NCBI RefSeq assembly: GCF_001591405.1
Contig: NZ_BCUV01000002.1
Coordinates: 427,440-491,439, forward strand
Source of the DNA: Janibacter terrae NBRC 107853
GTDB lineage: Bacteria; Actinomycetota; Actinomycetes; Actinomycetales; Dermatophilaceae
Direction: 5' to 3'
DNA length: 64,000 nt
Part shown: positions 37,072 through 46,644 of the stretch, piece by piece
Position numbering within the stretch: the stretch's first letter is position 1
Layout: every line of letters starts with the position of its first letter
Notes under the pieces: model-generated
What the model was told of the DNA's origin: nothing
Databases searched by the model: none
Seen by the model: only the letters and a program-made list of their open reading frames with translations
Position numbers and translations under genes: made by a program

Positions 37072-38724
37072 TCAGACCGAGAGCGAGTGCGCGGCGTCCG
37101 GGCGGGTGACGTGGGTCCGACCGGTCGGTGCGGTCCACGTGCAGGTCCCGTCGGGCGTCATCGTCAGGCGCCAGCCCGCATGGTGCTTGAACCCGTGGTG
37201 CGTGGTGCACAGGCAGACGAGGTTGCCCACCTCGGTCGCGCCGGCCGGGTAGGGGGTCACGTGGTCGAGCTGGGCGCGCTCGGCGGGTGTGCCGCACCCG
37301 GGGAAGCGACAGGTGCCGTCCCGCCGCCGGACGCGGCTCGCGACTGTGCGGCCCGGTCGGTAGGCGTGCGTGCTGTCGGTGACGACGGTGCCCGTGAGGG
37401 GGTCGGCCCCGACGACCCGGATGCGGGTCGCCGGGTCGGCGAGCAGCGCGGTGAGGTCGTCGGGCAGGAGGGCTCCCACGCGGCGGGCGTCGACGTGACC
37501 GGGCACGAACCAGGCTCCGACCCGTGCGGCGGCTCCGTCGGGTGGCCGGCCGGGAGGAGGGGCATGACCCAGGTGGGGGTTGCCACGGACGGTGAGCTCA
37601 CGCGTCAGCTGCAGGGTGAGCTCGGCCTCGAGCTGGGAGGCTCGGTGCAGGTCGACGCCGCTGACCCACCGCAGGATGATGTCGTCGCGGCCGCTGCCCC
37701 CGCGCAGCACGTCGGCGGGCGAGCGGCGCTCGCCCCTCCGGTAGGTCCCGAGGCCACCCGGCTCCACGTCGCTCTCGTCGTCGACGAGCGCGGCCACGGG
37801 GACGACGAGCTCGACGGTCGTCTCCACGGTGGCGCGGGCCAGCACGAGGTCGACGAAGGCGTCGGCCCGCGCCTGGTCCATCGTCACCGGCTCGCCGGCA
37901 TCGCGCCGGGCGCGGTGGTACTCCCGCGCCAGCTCGTCGACGGCGGCCCACACCTGCCGCGAGGGCTCGGTGGGCAGCCGCAGGCGCCAGGTGGTGAGTC
38001 CCGGCAGGTCACGGTCCGGGGAGCAGGTCACCGAGCGCTTGCGCCGGGCCCGGGCCGCGGCCTCGTCGACGCACGTGCGGTCCGTGGCCACAGCGGCCCG
38101 ACGAGCCCGGCGGGTGAGGTCCGCGACCGGTAGACCGAGGACGTCGTCCGCGAAGAGGCGAGCCTCGAACTCCTCGAGCTGGTGGTCGTCCAGCGGTTCG
38201 CTCGCCCGCACGATCGCGTCGGTCCGGTACGGCTCGAGGTCGCCGCGGCGCGCGCTCTCCCACGTGCCGGTCATCTCGTGGTCGACCCGGCGGGCCCGGT
38301 GGATGCGTGAGGACATCGTCCGCGGGGACACGTGCAGCAGCGGAGCCAGCGCCGCCGCCGCGAACTGCTCCTCGCCCGGGATCGGGAACCATCGCTCGCT
38401 GAACCCGACGCCCCTGGCCTGCGCCTCGGCACGCCGCGCCTCGAAGTCCCGTCGGCGCTCCTCGCGGTAGCGGTCGAGATCGCGGTCGGTCTCGTCGGCG
38501 AAGGTCGTCACGGCTGCGGTCTGCACCGCAGCGAGCGCGTTGGTGAGCCGCTGCGTCGCGGCCACGACCACCTCGGCCTCGGCGGCAGTCATCGCGACCA
38601 GGTCCTCACGCGTCAGAGCACCCAACGGCGCTGCGAGGGAGAAGGGCTCGGCCTCGAGCACGGCAGCGACATCCACCCCGACGGCACCGACTGCCGAGGT
38701 GGTGGAGACGCCCTTCGTGTCCAT
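37072..38724 (-). CDS. DUF222 and HNH endonuclease domain protein
   Basis: A 550-residue actinobacterial 13E12-type protein: DUF222 over most of the N-terminal two thirds, then an HNH nuclease domain CRFPGCGTPAERAQLDHVTPY with NLVCLCTTHHGFKHH, which holds the zinc cysteines and catalytic His. These are abundant, often multi-copy and sometimes repetitive in actinobacterial genomes; roles in DNA mobility are suspected but unproven. ATG 38724 is chosen: TAGAGT lies seven bases upstream. Confidence 0.87.
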   Translation of the reverse strand: MDTKGVSTTSAVGAVGVDVAAVLEAEPFSLAAPLGALTREDLVAMTAAEAEVVVAATQRLTNALAAVQTAAVTTFADETDRDLDRYREERRRDFEARRAEAQARGVGFSERWFPIPGEEQFAAAALAPLLHVSPRTMSSRIHRARRVDHEMTGTWESARRGDLEPYRTDAIVRASEPLDDHQLEEFEARLFADDVLGLPVADLTRRARRAAVATDRTCVDEAAARARRKRSVTCSPDRDLPGLTTWRLRLPTEPSRQVWAAVDELAREYHRARRDAGEPVTMDQARADAFVDLVLARATVETTVELVVPVAALVDDESDVEPGGLGTYRRGERRSPADVLRGGSGRDDIILRWVSGVDLHRASQLEAELTLQLTRELTVRGNPHLGHAPPPGRPPDGAAARVGAWFVPGHVDARRVGALLPDDLTALLADPATRIRVVGADPLTGTVVTDSTHAYRPGRTVASRVRRRDGTCRFPGCGTPAERAQLDHVTPYPAGATEVGNLVCLCTTHHGFKHHAGWRLTMTPDGTCTWTAPTGRTHVTRPDAAHSLSV

Positions 38725-38731
38725 GACCACG

Positions 38732-38737
38732 ACTCTA
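38732..38737 (-). promoter_or_regulatory. Putative -10 hexamer (TAGAGT) of the DUF222-HNH gene
   Basis: Read on the minus strand, TAGAGT is followed by seven bases and ATG 38724. This supports that start and a leaderless transcript. Confidence 0.45.
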
Positions 38738-38822
38738 GGTGCGACCACCGACAACGCCCCGGACAACTCTGAAGAGCCGCCGGCTCAGCCCTCCGCCCAG
38801 CCGGTGTCGCAGCCCGAAGGGT

Positions 38823-39932
38823 TCAGGCCAGGGCCAGCCTGTAGCCGCGCTTGACGACGGTCTCGACGACGCGACGGTCACCGATGGCCTCGCGCAGCCG
38901 GGCGACGGCCACCTCGACGGCGTGACCGCTGGCGGAGTCGCCCGGCAGCACCTCGAGGACGTCGGCGCGGGTGACGACGTCCCCCTTCGCGGCGACGAGC
39001 AGGTGGAGCACGGACATGCCGCTCGGGGAGACGGCGAGCACGCGATCACCCAGGACGGCGGCGGTGCTGCGCAGCTGCAGCGGTCCGGCGACGGTCTCGA
39101 CGGCCGTGGACACCATCGCCTCGTAGTGACCGACGACGGCGCGCACGAGCGACCCCAGCCGCGCCCGCTCCGGGAGCAGCGGGGCGATGCCGACGTGCTC
39201 GAGCGGACGTGCGGTGACCGGCCCGACGGCGGCGACGACGAGGCGCCCGGTGCGGGCCCGGCCGATGATCGACGGCAGGACGCCGGCGTCCTGCGCGGCG
39301 TCGAGCCAGGCCGCGGCGGCGGGGGCGGAGGTGAAGACGACGACGTCGACGTCGCCGACCGCCGCCTGCTCCACGCCGCAGGTCACCGCGGCGGTGTCCG
39401 GCGGTGGGCCCCACCGGTAGACGACGAGGGGAGTCACCGAGGCGCCGGCGGCGGCGAGGTCGACGTCGAGCTCTTCGCACCCAGCGCCATGGTGCTGGAC
39501 CGCGATGCGTTGTCCGGCAACGCCTTCGGTGATGAGGAAGTCGCGGATCTCGACCGAGGTCTCCGACTCGGCGACCCAGTCGGCGTCGTGCCCGGCGGCC
39601 TGGATCGCCCCCCGGGCCTTGGGCCCGCGGGCGATGATCCGGGTGGCGTCGAGCACGTCGTGCAGCTCCTCGCCGAGCCCGGCGGCGTCGGCCGCCTCGA
39701 CCCACCCGCGGAACCCGATCGCCGTCGTCACGACGACGATGTCGGGTGGCGCGGCGAGCAGTGCCCGGGTCCGCTCCACGAGCTCCGCGTCGGCGGTGTG
39801 CGGCACGATCGTCAGCGCCGGGGTGTGCACGACCCGGGCACCGCGCCGCTCGAGGGCGGCGCGCAGGTCACCGGCACGCCGGTCCCCGGTGACGAGGACG
39901 ACGCACCCGGCGAGCAGCTGCGGCAGGCTCAC
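38823..39932 (-). CDS. nnaR: HemD-domain transcriptional regulator of nitrate assimilation (NnaR-like)
   Basis: A 369-residue protein with an N-terminal uroporphyrinogen-III-synthase-like domain (residues 1-260) and a C-terminal OmpR-type winged helix (LVAAKGDVVTRADVLEVLPGDSASGHAVEVAVARLREAIGDRRVVETVVKRGYRLALA). The same architecture defines Streptomyces NnaR, a co-activator with GlnR of nitrate/nitrite genes. The GTG overlaps the nirD stop (GTGA), making it last in the nas operon. The symbol rests on architecture and context. Confidence 0.85.
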   Translation of the reverse strand: MSLPQLLAGCVVLVTGDRRAGDLRAALERRGARVVHTPALTIVPHTADAELVERTRALLAAPPDIVVVTTAIGFRGWVEAADAAGLGEELHDVLDATRIIARGPKARGAIQAAGHDADWVAESETSVEIRDFLITEGVAGQRIAVQHHGAGCEELDVDLAAAGASVTPLVVYRWGPPPDTAAVTCGVEQAAVGDVDVVVFTSAPAAAAWLDAAQDAGVLPSIIGRARTGRLVVAAVGPVTARPLEHVGIAPLLPERARLGSLVRAVVGHYEAMVSTAVETVAGPLQLRSTAAVLGDRVLAVSPSGMSVLHLLVAAKGDVVTRADVLEVLPGDSASGHAVEVAVARLREAIGDRRVVETVVKRGYRLALA

Positions 39933-40321
39933 GTGACGCTGCGGTCGAAGGGGGAGCCCGTCACCTCGTCGCCGGACGGCTCGATCCAGACCTCGCCGTC
40001 GACGACCGCCACGGGCCAGGTCCGCAGGTCGACCGGGTCGCTGCCGGCGCCGTCGAGGCAGGCGCCCGTGCGCAGGTCCCACACCTGCTTGTACATCGGC
40101 GAGATGACCGTCGGGACCCCGCCCCGCGTGCCGACGAGCCCACGGGCGATGACGTGGGCGCCGCTGTAGGGGTCGAGGTTGGCGATGCCGTGGACGAGAT
40201 CGTCGTGCGTGCGGACGAGCGCGACCTGCAACCCGTCGACGAGGGCGACGGCGCCACGCTCGGGGACGAGATCGGTGAGGGCGCACAGATGCACCCGGGT
40301 CTGCGGGGGAGCAGTGGTCAT
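39929..40321 (-). CDS. nirD: Assimilatory nitrite reductase small subunit
   Basis: A 130-residue Rieske-fold NirD. It has LVPERGAVALVDGLQVALVRTHDDLVHGIANLDPYSGAHVIARGLVG and a C-terminal VVDGEVWIEP. The usual Rieske iron ligands are absent, as is normal for NirD. ATG 40321 overlaps the nirB stop (ATGA); the stop overlaps nnaR. Confidence 0.92.
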   Translation of the reverse strand: MTTAPPQTRVHLCALTDLVPERGAVALVDGLQVALVRTHDDLVHGIANLDPYSGAHVIARGLVGTRGGVPTVISPMYKQVWDLRTGACLDGAGSDPVDLRTWPVAVVDGEVWIEPSGDEVTGSPFDRSVT

Positions 40322-42909
40322 GAGCGGACCTCCAGTGTCGTGCCGGCGATGAGGACGGACTCGTCCGAGCGCTCCTGCGGGGTGGCCGGGCGGGCCTGGC
40401 CGCGCTCGCCGACGTAGGCGAGCGAGTCGTCGACGGCGTCCGGGGCATTGACGAAGGACGCGAAGCGGGCCAGCTTGTCGGGGTCGGCGAGCGTGGCTGC
40501 CCACTCGTCGCGGTAGTTGCCGACGTGCGCGGCCATGGCCGCGTCGAGGTCGTCGGCGATGCCGAGGCTGTCGTCCATGACGACGGCGCGGATCGCCTCC
40601 AGACCCCCTTCGTGCTCCTCGACCCAGGGCGCGGTGCGCTGCAGGCGGTCGGCGGTGCGCACGTAGTACATGAGGAAGCGGTCGATGGTGCGCACGAGCG
40701 TCTCGGTGTCGAGGTCCTCGGCGAGCAGGCGTGCGTGCTTGGGGGTGAATCCGCCGTTGCCGCCGACGTAGACATTCCACCCGTGGTCGGTGGCGATGAC
40801 CCCGACGTCCTTGCCGCGGGCCTCGGCGCACTCGCGGGCGCACCCGGAGACGCCGAGCTTGATCTTGTGCGGCGAGCGGAGCCCGCGGTAGCGCAGCTCC
40901 AGGTCGATCGCGAGTCCCACGGAGTCCTGAACGCCGAAGCGGCACCAGGTCGAGCCGACGCACGACTTCACGGTGCGCAGCGACTTGCCGTAGGCGTGCC
41001 CCGACTCGAAGCCCGCGTCGACCAGCCGCCGCCAGATGCCGGGCAGCTGGTCCATCCGGGCGCCGAAGAGGTCGATCCGCTGGCCGCCGGTGATCTTGGT
41101 GTAGAGGCCGTAGTCCTTGGCGACCTCACCGATCGCGATGAGTCCTTCGGGCGTGACCTCGCCACCGGGGATGCGCGGGACGACCGAGTAGGAGCCGTCC
41201 TTCTGCAGGTTGGCCATGACGTGGTCGTTGGTGTCCTGCAGCGCCGCCTGCTCGCCGTCGAGGATGTGGCCGGTCCCGAGCGAGGCGAGGATCGAGCCGA
41301 TGACCGGCTTGCAGATGTCGCACCCTCGGCCGGTCCCGTGGCGCTCGATGATCTCGCTGAAGGTCCGCAGGCCCTGGACCCGCACGATGTCGAAGAGCTG
41401 GGCCCGCGACTGCTCGAAGTGCTCGCACAGGGCACTACTCACCTCGACGCCGGAGGCGGCGAGCTCGCTCGTCACGAGCTTCTTGACCAGCGGCAGGCAG
41501 GAGCCGCAGCTCGTGCCCGCCCTGGTGCACGCCTTGACCCCGGCGAGGTCGGTGCAGCCCCCTTCGCCGACGGCACAGCGGATCTCACCTGCGGTGACGT
41601 TGTTGCAGGAGCAGACCGCGGCCTCGTCCGGCAGGTCCCCGGCGGGTGCCGCGGCGGCCCCCTCGGGCAGGAGGTAGGCCGCGGGGTCGCCGCCGAGCTC
41701 ACGGCCGACCATCGGGCGAAGGGAGGAGTAGGCGCTGGCGTCGCCGACGAGGATGCCGCCGCGCAGGGTGCGGGCGTCGTCGCTCATGACGAGCTTCTTG
41801 TAGACGCCGGCCACCGGGTCGGAGATGACGACCTCGAGCGAGCCGGGCTCCTGCGCGAAGGCATCGCCGAAGCTCGCGACGTCGACACCGAGGAGCTTGA
41901 GCTTGGTCGACAGGTCGGCCCCGGGGAAGGTCCCCGCGCCGCCGAGCAGCCGGTCGGCGACGATCTCTGCCATCGTGTAGCCGGGAGCGACCAGGCCGAG
42001 GCAGCGACCGCCGATGCAGGCGACCTCACCGATCGCGTGGATCGCGGGATCGGCTGTGGCACAAGCGTCGTCGACGACGACTCCGCCGCGCTCGCCGATC
42101 TCCAGACCGGCCTCGCGGGCGAGCTCGTCGCGCGGGCGGACACCCACGGCGAAGACGACGACGTCGACGTCGAGCGAGGGGCCCTCGCTGAACCTCATCC
42201 GGGAGACGGCTCCGCGCTCGCCGACGATCTTCGACGTCGCGGTCGAGGTGCGCACCGAGACGCCGAGGCCCTCGATGAGCCGCTTGAGGCCCTCGCCGCC
42301 CCCCTCGTCGACCTGCAGCGGCATGAGGCGCGGCGCGAACTCCACGACCGTCGTCTCGACCTCGAGCGCTCGCAGGGCCCCGGCCGCCTCGAGGCCGAGC
42401 AGGCCGCCGCCGACGACCGCGCCGCGGACCGGCCGGTCGAGCTCCTCGCGGCGGGTCTCGACGAACTCGCGCAGGTCGGCGACGTCGTCGATCGTGCGGT
42501 AGACGAAGGCCCCGCGCAGGTCCTTCCCGGGCACGGGCGGCACGGCGGCGTAGGAGCCGGTCGCGAGGACGAGGGAGTCGTAGGGCAGGACCTGGCCGGT
42601 GCTCGTCGTCACGGTCCGGGCCTCGCGGTCGATGCTCTCCGCCCGGACGCCGCGGCGGAGCGTGACGAGCGGGTCGTCCCACAGCTCCTGCCCGCCGAGG
42701 GCCAGGTCTTCGGGGTGCCGTCCGGTGAAGTAGGAGGTGAGGGCGACGCGGTCGTAGGGTGCGCGCGGCTCCTCGCACAGCAGCGTGACGGCCCACCGGC
42801 CGGCGTCGTCGCGGGCACGCAGCGCGTCGACGAGTCGGCGCGCGACCATGCCGCCGCCGACGACGACGAGCTGCTGCGGCTCGGTGGTGGGGGTGGTGGT
42901 CTCTGACAT
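40318..42909 (-). CDS. nirB: NAD(P)H-dependent assimilatory nitrite reductase large subunit
   Basis: An 863-residue enzyme reducing nitrite to ammonium. Order: N-terminal FAD/NAD(P)H module (VVVGGGMVARRLVDAL), a BFD-type [2Fe-2S] region (AAVCSCNNVTAGEIRCAVGEGGC...RAGTSCGSC), then siroheme and [4Fe-4S] domain with ligands in SCVGSTWCRFG (C-x5-C) and GVSGCARECAEA (C-x3-C). ATG 42909 is taken as start because the upstream in-frame stretch lacks family similarity. The gene is in the middle of the nas operon. Confidence 0.95.
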   Translation of the reverse strand: MSETTTPTTEPQQLVVVGGGMVARRLVDALRARDDAGRWAVTLLCEEPRAPYDRVALTSYFTGRHPEDLALGGQELWDDPLVTLRRGVRAESIDREARTVTTSTGQVLPYDSLVLATGSYAAVPPVPGKDLRGAFVYRTIDDVADLREFVETRREELDRPVRGAVVGGGLLGLEAAGALRALEVETTVVEFAPRLMPLQVDEGGGEGLKRLIEGLGVSVRTSTATSKIVGERGAVSRMRFSEGPSLDVDVVVFAVGVRPRDELAREAGLEIGERGGVVVDDACATADPAIHAIGEVACIGGRCLGLVAPGYTMAEIVADRLLGGAGTFPGADLSTKLKLLGVDVASFGDAFAQEPGSLEVVISDPVAGVYKKLVMSDDARTLRGGILVGDASAYSSLRPMVGRELGGDPAAYLLPEGAAAAPAGDLPDEAAVCSCNNVTAGEIRCAVGEGGCTDLAGVKACTRAGTSCGSCLPLVKKLVTSELAASGVEVSSALCEHFEQSRAQLFDIVRVQGLRTFSEIIERHGTGRGCDICKPVIGSILASLGTGHILDGEQAALQDTNDHVMANLQKDGSYSVVPRIPGGEVTPEGLIAIGEVAKDYGLYTKITGGQRIDLFGARMDQLPGIWRRLVDAGFESGHAYGKSLRTVKSCVGSTWCRFGVQDSVGLAIDLELRYRGLRSPHKIKLGVSGCARECAEARGKDVGVIATDHGWNVYVGGNGGFTPKHARLLAEDLDTETLVRTIDRFLMYYVRTADRLQRTAPWVEEHEGGLEAIRAVVMDDSLGIADDLDAAMAAHVGNYRDEWAATLADPDKLARFASFVNAPDAVDDSLAYVGERGQARPATPQERSDESVLIAGTTLEVRS

Positions 42910-42919
42910 GGCGCTCAAC

Positions 42920-44458
42920 TTAGACAGCCCTCGTTTCGGCTCGGTCTTGGTCGTGTTTCCCCGGTGTGAACCCGCCCTCACCGGGCGTGGTCGCGCGCTG
43001 TGAGGGGCCTGCGTCGGCGCCGAGCCAGTCGAGGATCCCGCACACCGCGTCGGTGCACCCACCGCAGCCGGTCGTCGCCCGGGTGCTGGCGGCCACCTGC
43101 TCCAGCGTCGTTGCGCCGGAGGCGAACTCGGTGCGGATGTCCCCCTTCGTCACGCCGTTGCAGCGGCAGATCGTCGCCCGGTCCGGGATGAGCGAAGGGG
43201 AGTCCCGTCGCGTCGTCGTGACGGCAGGCGCGATGGCCGGCAGCAGCAGGTGCGCCGGGTCTGCGGGCAGGGGAGTGCGACGGGTGTAGGTGGTGATCAG
43301 GTCGGTGCCGACGCGACCCGCGCCGACGGTCGTGGCGCCCACGAGCAGGCCGTCGCGCACGACGACCTCGAGGTGCCGTCCGGCGGCGGGGTCGCTGAGC
43401 TGCACGACGCGCAGGCCGGGGTCGTCGACCCGCCCGCTGCCGCACACACCCATCGTCACGATGTCGACACCGTGGGTCTTGGGCTTGACGACGTCGCCGA
43501 CGCCGGTGGTCACGGCCCCGGGGTCGCGGCCGGTGAGCAGGTCGGCGAGACGACGGGCCTGCTCCCACCCCTGGGCGACGAGTCCGGTGGCGCCGCCGGG
43601 AGGTTGGGCGCAGTCACCGATGGCGTGCACGTGCGGGTCGCTCGTCGTCATGTCGGCGTCGACGAGGATGCCGCGGTCGACGTCGATCCCGGCCGCCTCG
43701 GCCAGCTGGGTGTTGGGCACGGTGCCGGTCGACAGCACGAGCAGGTCGGCGGCGAGCACCTCGCCGTTCGTCAGGTGCACCCGTCGCAGCCGGCCCTCCT
43801 CGATGACGACCTCCTGCGCCCCGACGCCGACGCGCTGGTCGACACCGGTGCGGCGCAGCGTCGACTCGACGACGCGGCTGGCGGCCTCGTCGAGCTGACG
43901 CTCCATGAGGGCGGGGGAGGGGTGGACGACGGTGACGGCGAGGTCGCGTCGGGCGAGCCCGCTCGCGGCCTCGAGACCGAGCACGCCGCCCCCGAGGACG
44001 ATGGCGCGTCGGGCGTTGAGCGTCGCCGCGATGATCTCGCGGGCGTCGTCGATGGAGCGCAGCACGTGGACGCCGCTCGGCAGGTCACCGCCGGCTGGAT
44101 CGTCACCGAGACCCGGGACCGTCGGGACCCGGGCGGCCGCCCCGGTGGCGATGACGAGCTCGTCGTAGGGGACCAGGGTGTCGTCGGCGAGCAGGACGTC
44201 GCGGCGCTCGCGGTCGATCGCCCGCACCGCGACGCCGCGCTGCACCGTGACGCGCGGGTGGTCGGGCGCGGGGAGGGCGATCGCCGAGAGCCCGCGCGTG
44301 CCCGCGACGACGTCGCTGAGCAGCACCCGGTTGTAGGGCTCGCAGGCCTCGTCGCCGAGCACCGTGACGAGGTGTTCGCCGGCGTGGTCGGCGGCCGTGA
44401 GGTCCTCGACGAATCGGGACCCGACCATCCCGTAGCCGATGACGACGATGTGGCTCAT
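42920..44458 (-). CDS. FAD-dependent electron transfer subunit for nitrate reductase (NirB-N-like with BFD domain)
   Basis: A 512-residue flavoprotein: FAD site VVIGYGMVGSRFVEDL, NAD(P)H site IVLGGGVLGLEAASGLARR, FAD-closing IHAIGDCA, and a C-terminal [2Fe-2S] BFD domain with cysteines in ATICRCNGVTKGDIRTEF and TTGCGGCTDAVCG. It resembles the N-terminal half of NirB and most likely feeds electrons from NAD(P)H to the nitrate reductase encoded just upstream, as the NasC subunit does in other assimilatory systems. The start overlaps the nasA stop (ATGA). Confidence 0.85.
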   Translation of the reverse strand: MSHIVVIGYGMVGSRFVEDLTAADHAGEHLVTVLGDEACEPYNRVLLSDVVAGTRGLSAIALPAPDHPRVTVQRGVAVRAIDRERRDVLLADDTLVPYDELVIATGAAARVPTVPGLGDDPAGGDLPSGVHVLRSIDDAREIIAATLNARRAIVLGGGVLGLEAASGLARRDLAVTVVHPSPALMERQLDEAASRVVESTLRRTGVDQRVGVGAQEVVIEEGRLRRVHLTNGEVLAADLLVLSTGTVPNTQLAEAAGIDVDRGILVDADMTTSDPHVHAIGDCAQPPGGATGLVAQGWEQARRLADLLTGRDPGAVTTGVGDVVKPKTHGVDIVTMGVCGSGRVDDPGLRVVQLSDPAAGRHLEVVVRDGLLVGATTVGAGRVGTDLITTYTRRTPLPADPAHLLLPAIAPAVTTTRRDSPSLIPDRATICRCNGVTKGDIRTEFASGATTLEQVAASTRATTGCGGCTDAVCGILDWLGADAGPSQRATTPGEGGFTPGKHDQDRAETRAV

Positions 44459-46644
44459 GCGCTGACCTCCAGCGGCTCGGGGACGAGATCGGTGGTGCTG
44501 GCGGCGACGTCGACGGCGCACACCTTGAACTCCGGCATCGACGAGATCGGGTCGACCGCGTCGTTGGTCGCCCGGTTGACGCTCCCGGCACCGGCGAAGT
44601 GGAAGGGCATGAAGACCGTGTCCGGCCGGACCCGGTCGGTGATCCGCGCGGGCGCGCTGACCGTGGCCCGCGCGGTGCGCAGGTCGAGCTGGTCGCCCTC
44701 CTCGATGCCCAGGCGGTGGGCGAGGAGTGGGTGCACCTCGACGAAGGGGGTCGGTTGCGCCGCGAGGAGCGCTGCCACCCGGCGGGTCTGTGCCCCCGAC
44801 TGGTAGTGCTCGAGGACGCGCCCGGTGATGAGGAAGAGCGGGGCATCGCGCCGCAGGTCCTCGGCCGGGCCGACGTGGTCGACGGGCACGAGCCGGGCAC
44901 GGCCGTCGGGCGTGGGGAAGTCGTCGAGGAAGGCGCGCGGTGTGCCCGGGTGAGGTGCCTCCCCTTCGCCGCTGGCGGGGCAGGGCCAGTGCAGGTCGCT
45001 CTCGCGGTCGAGGCGGGCGTGGCTCAGCCCGGAGTAGTCGGCGCGGCCGCCGACGCTCGCCCTGGCCAGCTCGTCGAAGACCTCCGACGGGACCGTCGAC
45101 CACGTGCCCGGGGCATCGAGGCGAGCGGCGAGCTGCGACCACACCCACAGCTCCGAGACGACTCCCTCGGGCGGGTCGATCGCCTTGCGGCGGCGGATGA
45201 TTCGGCCCTCGAGGTTGGTCATCGTGCCCTCCTCCTCGGCCCACTGCGTGACGGGCAGGACGACGTCGGCGAGGGCGACGGTCTCGGAGGGGACGACGTC
45301 GCAGACGACGAGCAGGTCGAGGGCACGCAGCCGCTCGGCGACCGCGTCGGCACGCGGCGCGCTGACGACGGGGTTGGCCCCGTGGACGAGAAGTGCCCGG
45401 GGTCCGCCGGGGGTGCCGAGGGAGCGCAGCAGCTCGACGGCCGGCAGGCCCGGGCCGGGCAGGTCGTCGGCGTCGACGCCCCAGACCGCGGCGACGTGTT
45501 CGCGGGCGGCCGGGTCGGCGATCATCCGGTAGCCGGGCAGCTGGTCCGCCTTCTGCCCGTGCTCGCGCCCACCCTGGCCGTTGCCCTGACCCGTGAGGGC
45601 GCCGTAGCCGCTCCCTTCGCGTCCGACGAGGCCGAGCGCGAGGGCGAGGTTGATCGCGGCGGTGACCGTCGCGGTGCCCTGGGTGGACTGCTCGACGCCG
45701 CGCCCGGTGAGGACGTGGACGCCCGCGCCTCCCCGTGCGGGGCTGGCCGCCGCGAGCAGCCGAGCGGTCGCCCGCAGGTCGTCAGCGGGCACCCCGCAGA
45801 CCTGCTCGGCCCGCTCGGGCCACCACGCGGCGACGGAGCGGGCGACGTTGTCGAGCCCGCTCGTCCGCTCGGCGAGGTAGGCCTCGTCGGCGAGCGACTC
45901 GGCGAGGACGACGTGCAGCAGCGCCTGGAGCACGACGAGGTCGGTCCCGGGGACGGGCTGCAGGTGGACGCCCTGCCCGTCGTCGGTGAGGTCGGCCGTG
46001 GCCGAGCGGCGCGGGTCGACGACGACGAGCCCACCGGCCGCGCGAGCTCCCGCGAGGTGCCCGACGAAGGGAGGCATCGTCTCGGCGACATTGCTGCCGA
46101 GGAGCAGGATCGCGCCGGAGGTGTCCAGGTCGGTGATGGGGAAGGGCATGCCCCGGTCCATACCCAGCGAACGGTTGGCGGCGGCCGCGGCAGAGGCCAT
46201 GCAGAAGCGGCCGTTGTAGTCGATGTGCTTGGTGCGCAACGCGACCCGGGCGAACTTGCCGAGCTGGTAGGCCTTCTCGTTCGTCAGCCCGCCACCGCCG
46301 AAGACGGCCACCGCGTCCGGCCCGTGCTCGGCCGCGATCGACCGCAACCGGTCGGCGAGGAGGTCGAGCACCTCGTCCCAGCCCATCGGGTGCAGCTCGC
46401 CGTCGGAGCCGCGCACCAGGGGAGTGGTGAGCCGGTCGGGTGCGCGCAGCACCTCGGCCGACGTCCACCCCTTGCGGCACATGCCGCCCCGGTTGGTCGG
46501 GAAGTCGCGGCCCTCCACCTCAATTCGCTGGTCGAGGTGGGAGGCCGTCCGCGGCCGACCCTCGAGACCTGCCGTCCCGAGACCCACCGGCTCCATCGTC
46601 ATCGCGCACTGCAGCGCGCAGTAGGGGCAGTGGCTGTCGACCAT
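44455..46644 (-). CDS. nasA: Assimilatory nitrate reductase catalytic subunit
   Basis: A 729-residue molybdopterin oxidoreductase that reduces nitrate to nitrite in the cytoplasm. N-terminal [4Fe-4S] cysteines are in SHCPYCALQCAM and GGMCRKGWTS; molybdopterin-binding motifs include LTNEKAYQLGKFARVALRT and GREGSGYGALTGQGNGQGGREHGQKADQLPGYR. A molydopterin dinucleotide-binding domain follows, ending PEFKVCAVDVAAS. No Tat signal, consistent with a cytoplasmic enzyme. The ATG shares one base with the narK stop. Confidence 0.94.
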   Translation of the reverse strand: MVDSHCPYCALQCAMTMEPVGLGTAGLEGRPRTASHLDQRIEVEGRDFPTNRGGMCRKGWTSAEVLRAPDRLTTPLVRGSDGELHPMGWDEVLDLLADRLRSIAAEHGPDAVAVFGGGGLTNEKAYQLGKFARVALRTKHIDYNGRFCMASAAAAANRSLGMDRGMPFPITDLDTSGAILLLGSNVAETMPPFVGHLAGARAAGGLVVVDPRRSATADLTDDGQGVHLQPVPGTDLVVLQALLHVVLAESLADEAYLAERTSGLDNVARSVAAWWPERAEQVCGVPADDLRATARLLAAASPARGGAGVHVLTGRGVEQSTQGTATVTAAINLALALGLVGREGSGYGALTGQGNGQGGREHGQKADQLPGYRMIADPAAREHVAAVWGVDADDLPGPGLPAVELLRSLGTPGGPRALLVHGANPVVSAPRADAVAERLRALDLLVVCDVVPSETVALADVVLPVTQWAEEEGTMTNLEGRIIRRRKAIDPPEGVVSELWVWSQLAARLDAPGTWSTVPSEVFDELARASVGGRADYSGLSHARLDRESDLHWPCPASGEGEAPHPGTPRAFLDDFPTPDGRARLVPVDHVGPAEDLRRDAPLFLITGRVLEHYQSGAQTRRVAALLAAQPTPFVEVHPLLAHRLGIEEGDQLDLRTARATVSAPARITDRVRPDTVFMPFHFAGAGSVNRATNDAVDPISSMPEFKVCAVDVAASTTDLVPEPLEVSA

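Noticed and set aside
38774..38786. Short hairpin GAGCC-GCC-GGCTC before the nnaR-like gene end
   Set aside because: A five-base stem on the promoter side of the HNH gene; too weak in high-GC DNA to call a terminator.
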